Source: Ailanthus altissimus (taxonomy: Eukaryota; Streptophyta; Magnoliopsida; Sapindales; Simaroubaceae). Taken from it: a DNA stretch of 64,000 nt. Each line of letters starts with the position of its first letter. The stretch's first letter is position 1. Under the pieces are notes generated by a model. The model saw nothing but the letters and a program-made list of their open reading frames with translations, had not been told where the DNA came from and ran no database searches. Below, one piece after another: positions 1 to 12,291 of the stretch. Made by a program: the position numbers and the translations under genes. The stretch lies in assembly GCA_946807835.1 (NCBI GenBank), contig OX327684.1, forward strand, positions 11,122,501 to 11,186,500, read 5' to 3'.

Positions 1-540
1 CATTATATATTAGTTCCAATAAATCAGTGGCACGATGTCCAACACCAGTGAATGGAGATTTAGTCATTTGCCTTTAAATACAAGATTCATAAACTGGGTA
101 AGGTTCTATGGTTAGATCAGGTATTTGACCATCTTTAACCAGACGGGTTAGACGTCTTACACCTATATGACCCAATCTCATGTGCCATAATTCAGTATTA
201 TTTAAAGCTTGTGCACTATTACTAGTGCTACCCTGTACATTCATGACATTTCTCGTTGTATCCAAAATATAATGCTCATTAATTAACTGACACTCAGCTA
301 ATAAAATATCAAATATATCACATAAATATAAAGAACAGTTCTTAATATACATATGATACTTTTCACTGTCAAGTACAGGAAGAGAGATAATCTATCTGAT
401 CATAGCAGACATAAAATAACAGTTATGAAGTACAACCATTTTATTACAAGAGAGAATCAAATCATAATGTCCTACAGCCTCGACCTATAGGAGATCACCA
501 TTTTCTACTCAAAGTTGTACCTCTCTCGGCTGTAGCAATT
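1..540 (-). pseudogene. Ty1/copia pol fragment (GAG-pre-integrase region), copy C1
   Basis: A minus-strand open segment at 74-352 reads as the copia GAG-pre-integrase domain: it contains LWHMRLGHIGVRRLTRLVKDG, the usual H-x-R-L-G-H-x-G signature that precedes the integrase zinc finger. The DNA from 352 to about 540 continues upstream in element sense and matches the protease/pre-integrase stretch of copia X at 8650-8880. In an intact element this region forms part of the polyprotein that yields integrase. The fragment runs off the left edge and meets Athila DNA near 541-575; the junction shows no recognisable LTR end. Confident as copia; too short to assign a lineage. Confidence 0.85.
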
Positions 541-556
541 TAACTTCTTTCAGACC

Positions 557-824
557 CTACAATATTAGATTTCGAACTGGAGCCTGGGCGCCACATGATT
601 GGTGCCTAGGTGCTAATTCACTATTGTGCCCAGGCAATGGCACCTGAGCATGGGCCTGGGTGCTATAGATACTGCATGGGCACCCAAATGTTGAATTGAA
701 ATGGCGCACAAGTGCTGAATCTTGGCATCTAGGCACCAATATTTGTTCTTTCTCTTTTTTTTTTCTTTTTCCTTTTTTCTCTTTTTTTTAGGGAATACAA
801 AACAAATAAAAAATACATTAAATT
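557..824 (-). repeat. 3' noncoding part of element A1 with GC-rich dyad array and pyrimidine tract
   Basis: In element sense (minus) this follows the gag-protease remnant and its hairpin. It begins with an A-rich tract (T-rich on plus, about 748-790) and continues into clustered GC-rich inverted motifs at about 575-735, such as GGTGCCTAGGTGCT and TTGGCATCTAGGCACCAA. The order hairpin, A-tract, dyad array is the same as at 42095-41785 in the young element. Confidence 0.6.
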
Positions 825-842
825 CTTGGGTTATCTCGCAAG
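825..842 (-). other. Conserved post-gag hairpin, A1 copy
   Basis: CTTGGGTTATCTCGCAAG on plus: a 6-bp stem with a 6-nt loop, one stem position decayed. It is the A1 copy of the hairpin seen after the gag-protease frame in every Athila-type element here. Confidence 0.6.
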
Positions 843-916
843 AAGCACTTGATTTAATGTCTTTAACTTGACATCTTTCAAATTCATGGGGGATTTAATT
901 GGACATTGGAGGCGTT

Positions 917-3360
917 TCACCTATAGAACACTCCTCCATTTTGGTGCTTTGATGTGTATTCAATGGCTTTGTCAACCTCTTTCCTTGATTTCCAAAGTTT
1001 CATAAGGTGGTCATGAAAGAATGACCCCAACTCTCTTATTTTGAGCTTTCTCGGAAAGAGTTTTAGCCTTAGCCGAAAGAATGAACCATGGTTGCTGGTA
1101 TTTGATTTCTTTTCCATCATGTTCTTGCCATGCCTCATCTTTTTTCTTGTTCGATGCATCTTTTCCTTGCCATGAACTTTGGGTTGAATGGTATCTATTT
1201 CCTTCCCACCATCCGGATCTATGTTTTCAATCTTCAAACATTCTTTAGAGTCATTTAAAAACTTCATCTCCTTGAAAACCTTGAATGTGACCTCCTTATC
1301 TTGCACCCTTATTTCATCTCTCCCTTCTCTATATCAATGAGAAATCTTCAGGTGGCTAGGAATGGTCTTCCAAGAATAATAGGAGCATTCCTATCTTCCT
1401 CCATATCAAGGACCACAAATTCCATCGATAGGATAAATTTACCTACTTTAACCAATACATTCTTAATGACCTCCTATGGATAAGTTATAGATCTATTTGC
1501 CATTTGTAAGGAAATTGTAGTGGGTTTTATCTCACCAAGACCCAACTTGTTGAAGATGGATAGAGGCAAAAGATTTATACTTGCTTCAAAGTCACACAAG
1601 GTGTTTTCAAAAGTAGACTCTCCAATAGTACACGGGATAGTGAAACTGCTCGGATCCTTCATCTTTTGTGCCAACTTCCTTTGGATAATTATACTATATT
1701 CTTATATTAGCCTTACCATTTTATAGTCCTCCAACTTTCTTTTCTTCAATATCACTTCTTTTATTTTGGCTTTTTCTCCAAGACATCTATAAAAGGAATG
1801 TTAGCGTAAATCTTTTTAAAGTTGTTAAGGATATTAGAGGGTTGATCATCTAACTTCTTTTTGTATAAGTGTTGAGGGTAAGGCAATGGTGGGGTAATGA
1901 TAGAAGGATTATCTAGGAAGACAATAGAGTTAGGTTTGTGATTTGTCTTAGATGGTTCAATAACAACTTCTTTCTCTTTACCTTTAACCACCTTTTTGTC
2001 CAAAGTTTCAACTTCTATACCACTCTTAAAAGTGATGGCATTACAATGCTCTCTTGAATTGGCCTTATTGTCACTTGAGAACTTTCTTGAAGATTGATCT
2101 TTGATTACATTAGTAAGTTGGCCAACTTGCACCTCTAATGACTTCAATGTAGCATTCATGTGGGTGCAATGTGTCTCAATGTTATCAAGCCAGGCCTCAT
2201 CTTTGTTAAACCTCTCCCTTGTCTTCATGATAAAAGTGCCCAAAAGGTCCTCTAAAGATGACTTCTTCTCGACCACTTGATGATTAAATTCCAGTTGAGG
2301 TTGCAAGGAATTTCTTGGATTTCCATATGAGAAGTTCTTATGGTTTCTAATCCCAAAATGATAATATATAGGCAAGTTGTTAGTCCTGTGTTAGAAGTTC
2401 TGGTTGTTGATATATTAGACTTGCTCTGAATCACTCCCTTCATCGGTGTAAGACAAATTTGCAACCATCATTGAATCCTTGCTTATTGAGGCCTTTTTAG
2501 CATTTAGTATAGAAATTTGGTTGGTTAAAGCTGAAACTTGGGCTGAAAGTGCAATAATGGGATCAACCTCATGCATCCCAACAGTCTTCTTCACTATAGA
2601 CCTCTCATTAGGCCATTGGTAATTGTTGTAAGCCATCTCTTCCAACAAAACTAGCCTTATTCCGCCGTTTTTGACAGCAAGGTTTCACCCGCCAACGCAC
2701 CCATAATAGTTCTTATTTGGCTGTTCAACCCATTGTAGAAGAATTGGATTTGGAACTAATCTTGGTACCCATGTTGAGGACATTTTCGGATGAGATCTTT
2801 ATATCACTCCCATATCTCATAAAGTGGCTCACAATGTATTTGTCTAAGTTTTGCTATCTCCCCACAAAGTTGGGAAGTCTTAGACGGTGGAAAGAACTTG
2901 GTGAGGAATCATTGAGCAAGCTCTTCCTATGTTGTGATACTTCCTAGTTGCAATGATTAAAGCCATCCCTTTGCCTTGAACCTATGAGAGAATTAGAACA
3001 AGTATTGGCGAATGGCATCTTTCGTGCCTCTATTTAACTTGATAATATCACACAACTCTAAAAACATTACAAGGTGAACATTTGGGTCTTCGCTTAGCAA
3101 TCTCTCATATTGATTTTGTTGAACCATATTAATAAGGGTCTGCTTCAATTCAAAATTGTTGGCTTAAACTACATAGCACCAAATCCCTGAATAGTTCTCA
3201 TTAACCAAGAGCTTAAAATAGTCCCTCAATACCTGTGGTTGTTGTTGGCTTCGTCAGCCATAACTTAAGCTTGATAACTTATTTCTCTCCTAAGCTTTCA
3301 AAATGTACGCTCAACTTCTTGATCAAAGGGCAAAAACTCCAAGTTATGAGCTTTTCTCAT
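917..3360 (-). pseudogene. gag-protease remnant of Athila-type element A1
   Basis: Broken gag-protease frame. Reading on minus: an ATG at 3360 opens a basic N-terminus like that of the intact protein at 44721 (same MR(K/R) start and P-F-D-x-E-x-E-R-T pattern), then decayed gag; the gag segment before the knuckle (2648-2415, LEEMAYNNYQWPNERS); the linker and coiled segment VQVGQLTNVI (2375-1761); the retropepsin-like stretch (1674-1474), where the expected D-L-G-A-S reads DFEAS; and a basic tail ending LMKLWKSRKEVDKAIEYT (1306-917). Many stops and frameshifts make it non-functional. The frame runs from the tail directly to the hairpin at 842, with no RT or integrase between. The Gly to Glu change in the catalytic motif would itself impair the protease. 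Confidence 0.85.
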
Positions 3361-3425
3361 ATACCTTCAAACAACCAAAATAAAACCACAAATCAAAAAT
3401 ATTTTCACAAATTCAAAATCTACAA

Positions 3426-3443
3426 TCCCCGACAACGGCGTCA
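3426..3443 (-). other. Primer binding site (tRNA-Asp type), A1
   Basis: TCCCCGACAACGGCGTCA on plus is the 3' end of plant tRNA-Asp with two differences, six bases from the LTR. Athila-group elements characteristically use this primer. Confidence 0.8.
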
Positions 3444-3449
3444 AAAATT

Positions 3450-4786
3450 TGTTCGCAAAATTATACACACGTGAATTATAACCACAAGTGTACAGGTCGT
3501 GATCAAGTAATAATGTGATCAGTGAGTATTATGCCCACGAGGATTGGTATCTTAAATTAATGCTAATTACCATGGTGTTGACAACCTAACTTTATATAAA
3601 CTAATTTAAAGGATAAGTTGAATTGAGGAATTAAAATACTTTAACCTAAATCAACTGATAAATTAAGGATATGAGAGTTCTATGGCAATGGGGTTCTAGG
3701 GACTTGATTTCCCTCTATTGTTTCTATACTCTTTATCATTTATGATAACAACTAATCTAATGCATTCATTAATCAAGGGCTTAAAAATAATCTCATTCCC
3801 TCTCTCGAATGCCGAATGAGACTCTATGCATATATGAACAAGTTGATGTCCCTATCTAACCCGTTATACATACACGTATTAACCTACCCTTATGTGACTA
3901 CCCTAAGTTTATTAGTCTCCCAACTTAATAAACTCAAATATATGCCTTTCACAACCAATATATGGATTAAACTTTCTCAAGCACATAACCCAAATGTTTA
4001 ATTCATCCAATCCATTTCCCAATGCAATTAGAAGTATTAAGCACATAAAAGGCATAAATCAATAAATATCAAATAGTCATTAATCACAAAATAACATCAA
4101 TACATAGAGTTCATTAGAGTTCCATCAAGCCCTAGAACATATAATCTAGCAATCCATAGTGAATTATTCAATTACGTTTATTCAAATGTTCATAAAAGTA
4201 CTCATGTTCAAATCAACACAAAACACAATTACAAACTAGAAATAAATGTAAATGAAGTAGAGAGAGAAGAAGGAACTAGTTTGAGAAGCCTTTGGAGTCT
4301 TTAATCTTTAATAATCTTCCTTAATCCAAGCTTCAATGGTGTTTCTCTCACTAACAACCAAAGTTTCTCTCTATTTCGTGCTATTCTTTGATACTTGAGA
4401 AAATGGCTAAAGAGTAGTATTTATAGGTTTCAACTTAAGACAAGAAAAAGGGGTTTAAAACAGGTTGTGGCGCTTGGGCGCCAAGCATTCTACTTGTTTT
4501 GGCACCTAAGCGCCACTTTTCAGCCCCCAAGCGCCAAGCACTATAAGCTCACTGTCACTGTAGCAACACTATAGTGATGAACTATTCACCCACAGAACTG
4601 TTTATTGTATTATAGCATTTTTGGATTTTTTACTTGTTTTTTTTTAAATATTCACTCCAAATAGCTCCATTAGTTTGAAACCTACAAAATAAAATTAATA
4701 CACATAAAAAGCTATATATTCACTTTCAAAATGAATAATTATCAAATTAAGAGGGGTATAACGTCATAAATAAAACGCGCTTATCT
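3450..4786 (-). repeat. LTR2-family LTR of element A1 (5' LTR in element sense)
   Basis: It starts TGTTCGC next to the primer site and ends near TTATCT, where other copies have TTATCA. It is homologous along its length to 35773-37075 and 51105-52409. A TATA box (CTATAAATA on minus) lies at 4418-4426, and a GC-rich dyad cluster at about 4468-4545, including GGCGCTTGGGCGCC, lies immediately upstream of it. The partner LTR would be left of the window. Confidence 0.85.
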
Positions 4787-5474
4787 ACATTTGGTACCAT
4801 GTAAAAAAGGGTAAAATGATAATTTTATATATTGATTATCTAATAGTCAAATAATCAAGATATTTATTATTTTCTATTATGTAATATTATATTGTTTAAT
4901 ATAATATTAATATATATAATAATATTTAATAATAAATTATATTTATATATATGTGAAATTATGAATTTAAATGGATGAATAGTTATTGAAAAATTGGGTT
5001 TAGAGAGAGAAAATCTTGGAAAATTGTTTTCTAGAGAGAGTGCAAAACAAATTATTTTTCTTCACTATTCATAATCTCCCTCAAGTAATTAATCCACTAC
5101 AACAATGTTGGCTATTGTTTTACTGATCAAGAGTTGATCAGTGGTAAACATATAGCATAGATTTAAAGAGTTAAACAAAGATCTATTGAATCAAGCTGTT
5201 ATTCTAGTTAGTCAAGCCCATCTTTAACTATTACAACTGCCATCGAGTTTCAATTCAGGCGGTTCTAATTTTAAGGAGTTCAAAAGTAACTAGTTGTGAA
5301 TTTCTCAATCTCTTTATATTAATTTGATTAATATAATTTTTGTGTACATTATATTTTATGACTTCTATTGCATCACATTTGAGCTAATATATGTATGTGA
5401 TGCATATATGTCTGATTTAATATGTATGAGATGCATATTTGGTATAATGAATACATAGCACATTTATACACTGT
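4787..5474. other. AT-rich unassigned DNA
   Basis: Very AT-rich stretch with no open frame. Two near-copies of ATATGTATG(T/A)GATGCATAT sit at about 5391 and 5419. It could be a decayed LTR of another family, but I cannot match it to anything else in the window. Confidence 0.4.
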
Positions 5475-6146
5475 AGAACTGTAGACCCGAATCACACACC
5501 CTTACAAAATCAAGATTCATTACGAACAAGTTGTATTTACTATATATGTCATATAGGTATATTCATATCCTATATCAAAACTTATAGATATTACTCCACA
5601 ATCCTACATCAATTTGTCTAGGTCTAAACAATAAGATGCATTTTCAAACTTTATCCTAATGTTTCATAAGCATCCAATTACAATTCCTAGCATATTGAAA
5701 GCATTAGGAACAACATAAATTGAATTCATAACAATGAGAATCAAATACTACAATTAAGTCCACATATTGAGTTCAAGGCTACAATCCTAGATAATGAAAT
5801 TAAATCAACATAACAAGAGTGTAATGGCTAAATAACAATAAATAAACATGATACAACTAATCCCAATCCAAATTTATAAAGAAATGGGTGCTTCCATTCA
5901 ATTTATAGCCTTTGGTTGAATCCTCTAAAAGTTCGCAAAAATGCTATTAATTATGTAATCTCTATCTAAAATAGGTTTAAATATTGTTTTTGCACAATAT
6001 GGGGATGCTTTTTAGGTTAGAAACGTGTTAGATTGAGAAAAATGGGTTAGGGTTAGGTTAGGGCCGAATTCTTCCGTTTAGAGGCGGAACAAGGTATTTA
6101 TAGAATTGTCAATGTTGGGAATGGTGCTTTCGCGCCATCTAAATTG
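5475..6146 (-). repeat. Old Athila-type LTR fragment, truncated by copia X
   Basis: It resembles the R/U5 half of the LTR1 and LTR4 families (shared short blocks such as GGTCTAAACA and the ATTGAGTTCAAG region). A minus-strand TATA box (CTATAAATA) lies at about 6096-6104, and one GC-rich dyad, GGTGCTTTCGCGCC, sits just upstream at about 6124-6143. It is cut where copia X LTR sequence begins, so the U3 is missing. Confidence 0.6.
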
Positions 6147-7450
6147 TTGTATGAATGTTTATTTATTTAATATTTATACAATAAATATTTCTCCTATTCG
6201 TAAATTATTATTATTTATATGGTAAAAAGCTTGTAACTTTTCAAACATTATAGATTTAAAAGAGTTTAGGTCAGTGTTAAGAGTTAGCAATTTTAAAGAG
6301 ATAGAACTTTATCTAAAATAGGGACAAAGACCCGAGAATACTATAGTAATGACATAGTTACAAATGGTGCTGAAAAATGTCAATGCACAATATGCTCTCA
6401 AAAATATCGTTTCTGATCCATGATTACCGATACGGGTCAATTGATATTCTTTTTGGATAAGTGTATGTCCCTATCGTGATTGTCTAAATGGTTAGTCTTA
6501 GTAGATTATGGGCTTAGTGAAAATCTGTATGGGTATGCTGGTATTCAGTAAGGACTGAATACTGAACAGACTCATGAGGACCTTTAATAGACATGTCATG
6601 AAGTTGTTAATGGAGGGTCGTCTCAAGTTAAGTAGTATTCGTGATTCTTTAAACCGAGTGTTATGGTGAGCTATGAGTGATCCATCATACTTTTGTTCCA
6701 CGAATGTCAGAGACCCTTTATGGTCTAATTGATAGGTGTCATTAGGTGTTATCCGATGCTTATAGAGTCTGGTATGCATAGATATTTGATCCATCCGCTG
6801 ATATGGGTGAGTTGCATATCCTGATGCTCTAAGAACGTATTTCAAAAAGTTTTATGGCCATAAGTAAAAATATCAAAAAAGGAGTTTTTCCAGCAGGGTT
6901 AAACAATATTGCAAAGGAGTTTGCAGATATTGTGTATGAAAATATGAATCTAAAGAAATGTTCACAGTCAGACATATAGAGATTTGATGGTCATAAACTA
7001 TATCTCCACTCTTTTAGGATATAGATGATAGAGAGATTATACGAGTATGGTTGACCTTAACTTGTATGGTTCAATACTTTGTTCTGTAGTATCTATAACA
7101 TGTGTATAGGATATTGTTCATGGACTTGAGAAATATTCTGTAAGACAAACAGATGTGAACTTAGTTCACTCAAACAGTACTTTTTACAGTAATTTTAAAT
7201 AGTGTTTCAAAATTAAAAAGGCATATGTGGGTTTATGAGATGTAGTGATAAAAGTTATTAGTCTATATTATATACAAGGATTTATGAGATGTAGTGATAA
7301 AAGTTGTCAGTCTACATTATAAACTAAAGTTTATGAGATACAATGATAAAAGTTATCAGTCTGCATTATAAACCAAGGTTTATGAAATGCATTGATAAAA
7401 GTTATCAATTTGTATTATAAACCATGATCATTTTATTTCTGTATTGGTAA
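6147..7450 (+). repeat. 5' LTR of copia element X, degenerate
   Basis: It aligns along most of its length with the copia LTRs at 61007-63250 and, inverted, at 25536-27568, but lacks the first few dozen bases (TGTTGGAA start). The 3' portion differs from copia Z: it carries a four-copy 49-bp tandem repeat. The right boundary is uncertain; a possible degenerate primer site follows at about 7446. Open frames inside it are fortuitous. Confidence 0.7.
7232..7427. repeat. 49-bp tandem repeat, four units
   Basis: Four consecutive 49-bp units, each beginning TTTATGA(G/A)AT and containing GATAAAAGTT and a variant of ATTATAAACCA. Units differ by several substitutions but not in length. The repeat is absent from the copia Z LTR. 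Confidence 0.85.
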
Positions 7451-7652
7451 CCATATTTCGAGCCCTACTAATGGGAGTTTATTATGTTTGTACAAAAAAA
7501 ATAGATGATTGAGAGATCACTTACCTGAAGATGGAACCCAATGTTTCATAAATCTCTCTTAATCAGAATAAATAGTATTACATTATGAGATAATATTTTA
7601 CATGATCTGTCTTGTCAATACGATGTAAATGGGTCATATTAGTCTTGTCCCA

Positions 7653-7942
7653 AGATTGCCGTAGTGTAAAGAATTTGGTCAGTGTAATTTTATTTATGTC
7701 GATTAAATATGAGATAAGGCAAATATATACGAAAGTATTGTCCAAGATTGCTACAGTGTGAAAGTAATATTGGTAGCATATATTTGAGTATTGACAAATT
7801 AATCTAGAATACACTTACCCCGGATCACTACAGTGTAAGGATACGGTGTATTTAGGATCAAGATAAGACTTGCATAAGATACAATTGATAATAGTTGTCT
7901 ACCTATTAGGTTTATAAGGGCTAAGATCACTACAGTGTGAGG
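7653..7942 (+). repeat. Four dispersed copies of a CACTACAGTG-type dyad motif
   Basis: Related about 19-nt motifs lie at 7653, 7743, 7822 and 7924, all variants of GATCACTACAGTGTAAGG and spaced about 80-100 bp apart in the leader between the copia X LTR and its gag. The core CACT-AC-AGTG is a short dyad. Function unknown. Confidence 0.6.
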
Positions 7943-8109
7943 GTTAAGTAAAATTCTATTGGGATCTACTTCTCACTATATAGTTTAAAGAGTTTAAGTT
8001 ATCGTCTTCCCATTCGAGAGATTATCGAGATTATATAAAGTAGTGAGATGACATTTTAGATTAAAAAATATATAACTGTTATACCTCTGATCTAAAATGT
8101 TTAATTAGC

Positions 8110-8880
8110 ATTTTAATTATAATTCTGCTAACATCTCTTATTTTATTTTGGCATATGAAGGTTTGATGGCTGCTATTTGTGCGTATAGTTAATGCAGACC
8201 AACTCAAGAGTACAAAAATTACTCTGACTAGCAGATGAATCTAAAAAATGTTCTAAATTCAAAAAGGTCTGGATATATTATAGATTAGAGATTGTCGGTA
8301 GGTATTTTTAATAACACTACCCCAGAGGACATGAACAAAGAGGGTGTAACCTTCTTCGTTTAAGGTACTTCATCTTTTACTGCGAGAGCTTTTGAGAAGT
8401 CCAAAGGGAAAAAGAACGTAAGGTAGACACCCAAGATAATTATTTAGAGGCGACAAATATCCAAGCCTCAACAAAATAACAAAATAGATGAAAAATATTT
8501 CCACTATCGTGAAGTTGGGCATTGAAAGCGCAGTTGCCCTAGATACCCTGCACTGTAAAGAAGACTCCGTCAAGTATATGCTTGACGATCATAGACATTT
8601 CGATGGCCTTTTATGCCAGTTCTGGCTGGGTATTTGATACCGCTTATCCTTGTTACATCTGAAATACGTTGCAAAAACTGGGAGAGATTAGAATGTTACA
8701 GCCTGGAGAAGTGATGTTACGAGTAAAAAATGGGGATTGCCTGCAGGTTCAAGCTATTGGACAGTTTGATTTACTTCTCCCTTATAGTAGAACTGTTGTA
8801 TTAAATAATTGTTATTATGTACAAATATCAATAAATAGATTATGTCTCTTTCTATACTTAACAGTGAATGATATCATATG
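8110..8880 (+). pseudogene. copia X gag end and protease remnant
   Basis: No long frame survives, but translated pieces match copia order. At about 8490-8555 a degenerate CCHC knuckle is visible: the H and the last C are kept in the G-H-x-K-R-x-C-P pattern, the first two Cys are changed and a stop follows the H. At about 8625-8660 W-V-F-D-T-A corresponds to the copia protease motif W-x-(L/I)-D-(S/T)-G-A. At 8669-8880 an open stretch covers the protease C-terminus. It is upstream of, and collinear with, the integrase remnants. Clearly inactive. Confidence 0.7.
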
Positions 8881-10904
8881 AACATTAAGAATAATTCCTT
8901 ATGTTTATATGATGTAAATGATGTTTTATTAGCTAAGTGTAAGTTAATAAATAGGCATTACATTTTGGATACAATTAGAAATGTTATGAATATGCTAGCT
9001 ACTACTAGTAATAAACGTAAATTAGAATCTTTAAATGATACAGAATTATGGAATGTGAGATTAGGTTACATAGGCGTGAGACGCCTAACCTGTCTTGTTA
9101 AGGATGGTTAAATATCTGATCTTACCATAGAAGGGTTTTGATACTTTGTAATCTTTATCGATAATTTGTCATGATACGGGTATGTGTTTCTTATGAAACA
9201 CAAGTCAAAAACCTTTAAAAAGTTCAAAGAATTTCAACATGAAGTAGAGAAACAAACCGGCATGTATGTTAAATGCCTTCGATCAGATCGAGGTGGTGAG
9301 TACATGAGCACTGAATTCTCAAATTATTTAAAGGAGAATTGGATTCTTGTTCAATATAGTCCCCCAAGTATTTCACAACACAATGGTGCTTCAGAGAGAA
9401 GGAATCGTACTTTATTAGATAGGGTTCGATCGATAATAAGTTTTACTGATCTTCTAAAATACCTATTGGGTTATGCTATAGACACAGCTGATTATTTACT
9501 GAACAAAGTTCTATCTAAAACTATTCATTCCTCATTGTATGAGATACTGAAAGGAATGAAGTAGAGTCTTAAATATTTTAAGATTTAGGGCTGTGTTGCT
9601 TACGTAAGAGTTACATCGCATGATAAACTTGCACCCATGGGGTACAAGTATAGGTTCATTGGATATCCTCCAAATTTAGTGGGATACCAGTTTTGTGATC
9701 TTGAGGAGCAAAATGTGTTTATTGCTCGCTATAGCACTTTCCGAGAGAAAGAATTTCTTATGAATCCTGGGGATTGTAGAAAGATTACACTTGATGAATC
9801 ACACTGCAATATAAGGGTTTTAATACTTTGTAACATTTATCTATGATTTGTCATGATACGGGTATATGTTTCTCATGAAACACAAGTCAAAAGCCTTTAA
9901 AAAGTTCAAAGAATTTCAACTTGAAGTAGAGAAACAAATTGGCATGTATGTTAAATGCCTTCAATCAGATCGAGGTGGTGAGTACATGAGCACTGAATTC
10001 TCAAATTATTTAAAGGAGAATTGGATTCTTGTTCAATATAGTCCTCTAGGTATTTCACAACACAATGGTGCTTCGGAGAGAAATAATCGTACTTCATTAG
10101 ATAGGGTTCGATTGATAATAAGTTTTTCTGATCTTCTAAAATATCTATTGGGTTATGCTATAGACACAGCTGATTATTTATTGAACAGAGTTTTATCTAA
10201 AACTATTCCTTCCTCATCGTATGAGATACTGAAAGGAATGAAGTAGAGTCTTAAATATTTTAAGATTTAGGGCTGTGTTGCTTATGTAAGAGTTACGTCG
10301 TATAATAAACTTGCACCTATAGGGTACAAGTATAGGTTTATTGGGTATCCTCCAAATTTAATGGGATACCAGTTCTGTGATCCTGAGGAGCAAAATGTGT
10401 TCATTTCTCGCTATGGCACTTTCCTAGAGAAAGAGTTTCTCATAAATCGTGGGGATTGTAGAAAGATTGCACTTGATGAAGTCAATCAAGAAACAAATGA
10501 ACCAAAATGGAAACTTAAGGTCGATCAAGCAGTGGACCTTTGACACACCCTCCACATAGGTCGAAGAGGATGTCCAAGCCACTTATTAGGTATAGTCAGA
10601 TGCCTGAAGGTATATTTAGAGTTCTTTTAGTTGAAGAAAATGATCATTTAACCTATAGGAAGGCAATGTTAGACATTGATTCAGAAAAGTGGCAATAAGC
10701 CATGAAATAAGAAATTAACTCGATGCATCAAAATCACTTGGTTGAACTTTTCAAAGGAATAGTTTCTATTAGTTTTAAATAGATTTACAAGAAGAAGCAG
10801 AGGTCAGATAGGAAGGTAGAGACCTTTAAGATCCGATTGGTAGCAAAAGGTTTACTCAGTGATCTGAGATTGATTATGAGAAAATCTTTGCACCAATAGC
10901 AATG
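8878..10904 (+). pseudogene. copia X pre-integrase and integrase, with core duplicated
   Basis: 8878-9111 is the GAG-pre-integrase domain (ELWNVRLGYIGVRRLTCLVKDG; the usual H-x-R-L-G-H is altered). 9184-9564 and 9866-10246 are two 126-codon copies of the integrase core, each with the SDRGGEYMS motif (second catalytic Asp) and Q-Y-S-P-x-x-x-(S/P)-Q-H-N-G-x-(S/A)-E-R, which bears the catalytic Glu. 9637-9846 and 10361-10543 are two copies of the C-terminal part (GYKYRFIGYP, GYQFCDxEEQNVF). From about 10543 the linker to the RT follows, ending near A-P-I-A-M where LTR1 is inserted. Stops and frameshifts rule out function. Confidence 0.88.
9131..10494 (+). repeat. Tandem duplication (682-bp period) of the copia X integrase core
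   Basis: Units 9131-9812 and 9813-10494 align base for base at a constant 682-bp offset with scattered substitutions, so the duplication is not recent. The junction falls near 9796, where the sequence after CACTTGATGAA jumps back to DNA that belongs upstream of the integrase core. Confidence 0.9.
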
Positions 10905-12291
10905 TGATGCGATATTTCTATATCATAAATTAAGTGCAAGTATACACTATCGTATGCAAGTAATAAAGAGACTAATTAGTCGGATGTCGAACCCACAGGG
11001 ATAGTTTCTTCTTTTTAAACCAATTACTAAAATTATATCTTCCTAATAATTATTCAAAAAAATAAAAATCTAAGACTGAATGTAAGAAATATAAAACAAA
11101 AACACAATGTAAAGAAAATTAGGTGATAGCAATGTAGAGAAAACCTAGGATTAATATTATCCCTCAATATGCTTTTTAATGATTAACCCTCTAATATTTA
11201 ACTCACTTAGTCTTTATTATTGATTAAGACACTAATGTATTCACAAGCCTCTTCCAATGACATGCAAGTATACCATAATTTACCAAATACCTATATTCCT
11301 ATGGTACTTGTAATAAACTAAGATTCATTAAGATTAGGTCTTATTGATCATACATGCCAACTAGGTATATTCCTATCATAAATTGAAACTTGCATATGCA
11401 ACATTGAATGTTACTCTACAATCATGTATCAAATTACCTAGGTCTAAATATTATGATTCCTCTTCCGAGTTTATCAAAATATTGCCAATTCATTCACCAT
11501 ATATTGGCCAGATATATTGAAGCATTAAACACAAGTAATTTAAATAATAAATGACTAAGTTTATTAAATACTAAAAGATATGGCAATTTAAGCGCACATA
11601 TTGAGTTCAAATATTAACCCTAGAAAATAAATTAGTTCATAGCTATAAGAGAATCACAGCAATAAAAATAAAAATAAAACATGATACAATCAATCGCAAA
11701 CCGATGTAGACGTCGAATTGCTCTTGATTGATGTTGCTCTAGATTCTTGGTGCTCTTGAACTGCTCTAAGTTCTCTTTTTCTTGCTCTAGGTTCTTCTCT
11801 GGTCTCTTGTGATCATCTTGGATTGATCCCTGAAGGCTGGGAACGAGTGGCTTTATATAGGGATTGATATGAGCTTGAAAATCTCAATTCTCGTCGGACT
11901 AGGACTCGCACTACCGCTGGCGCGCTATGCATCTGTCGCTGGGGCGACGCGTGAAAAAGCTATTACCGCTGGAATGGTGGGATCTTGGTGCTGGGGCGCT
12001 GCATGAAAACGGCTTCACCGCTGGCGCGGTGACTCTTCGGCGCTGGGGCGCTAGACGCGACTTAAGCAGGTCGTTTTTCTTATTTCGATCACTATTTCAG
12101 CACTGGGGCGACAATACTTGTGGCGCGGGGGCGCTGAACTCATAATTTGAAAACTTTGCATTTTAGTCCCTGTTTTCGTTCAAGTCCCTATAAATAACAA
12201 TAATGCACATAAATAGCCATCTATTCTCATAAAATCATAAAATATCAATAATAAAAACATGAGAAAATATATGACAAATTTGCCCTTATCA
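10905..12291 (-). mobile_element. Solo LTR, family LTR1, inserted in copia X RT
   Basis: It begins TGATGCGATA and ends CCCTTATCA (plus view), as do the LTRs of the intact element at 38891-46301, and is flanked by CAATG/TAATG (four of five match), which fits a 5-bp target duplication. The copia RT frame resumes directly after it (ATGCTAAATC). Minus-strand TATA box at 11851-11859. The dyad array at about 11910-12135 is nearly complete, but some units are worn. No internal element DNA remains, so it is the product of LTR-LTR recombination. Confidence 0.92.

Noticed and set aside
1301..1726. Plus-strand frames opposite the A1 protease, and similar ones at 42458-42712 and 48865-49254
   Set aside because: They recur because they mirror the conserved protease sequence on the other strand.
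6046..6063. GGGTTAGGGTTAGGTTAGGG, telomere-like
   Set aside because: Only two to three imperfect units, and of TTAGGG rather than the usual plant TTTAGGG type; it lies within an LTR fragment.
6498..6845. 115-codon minus-strand frame
   Set aside because: Inside the copia X LTR; not conserved in the homologous LTR at 61400-61800.
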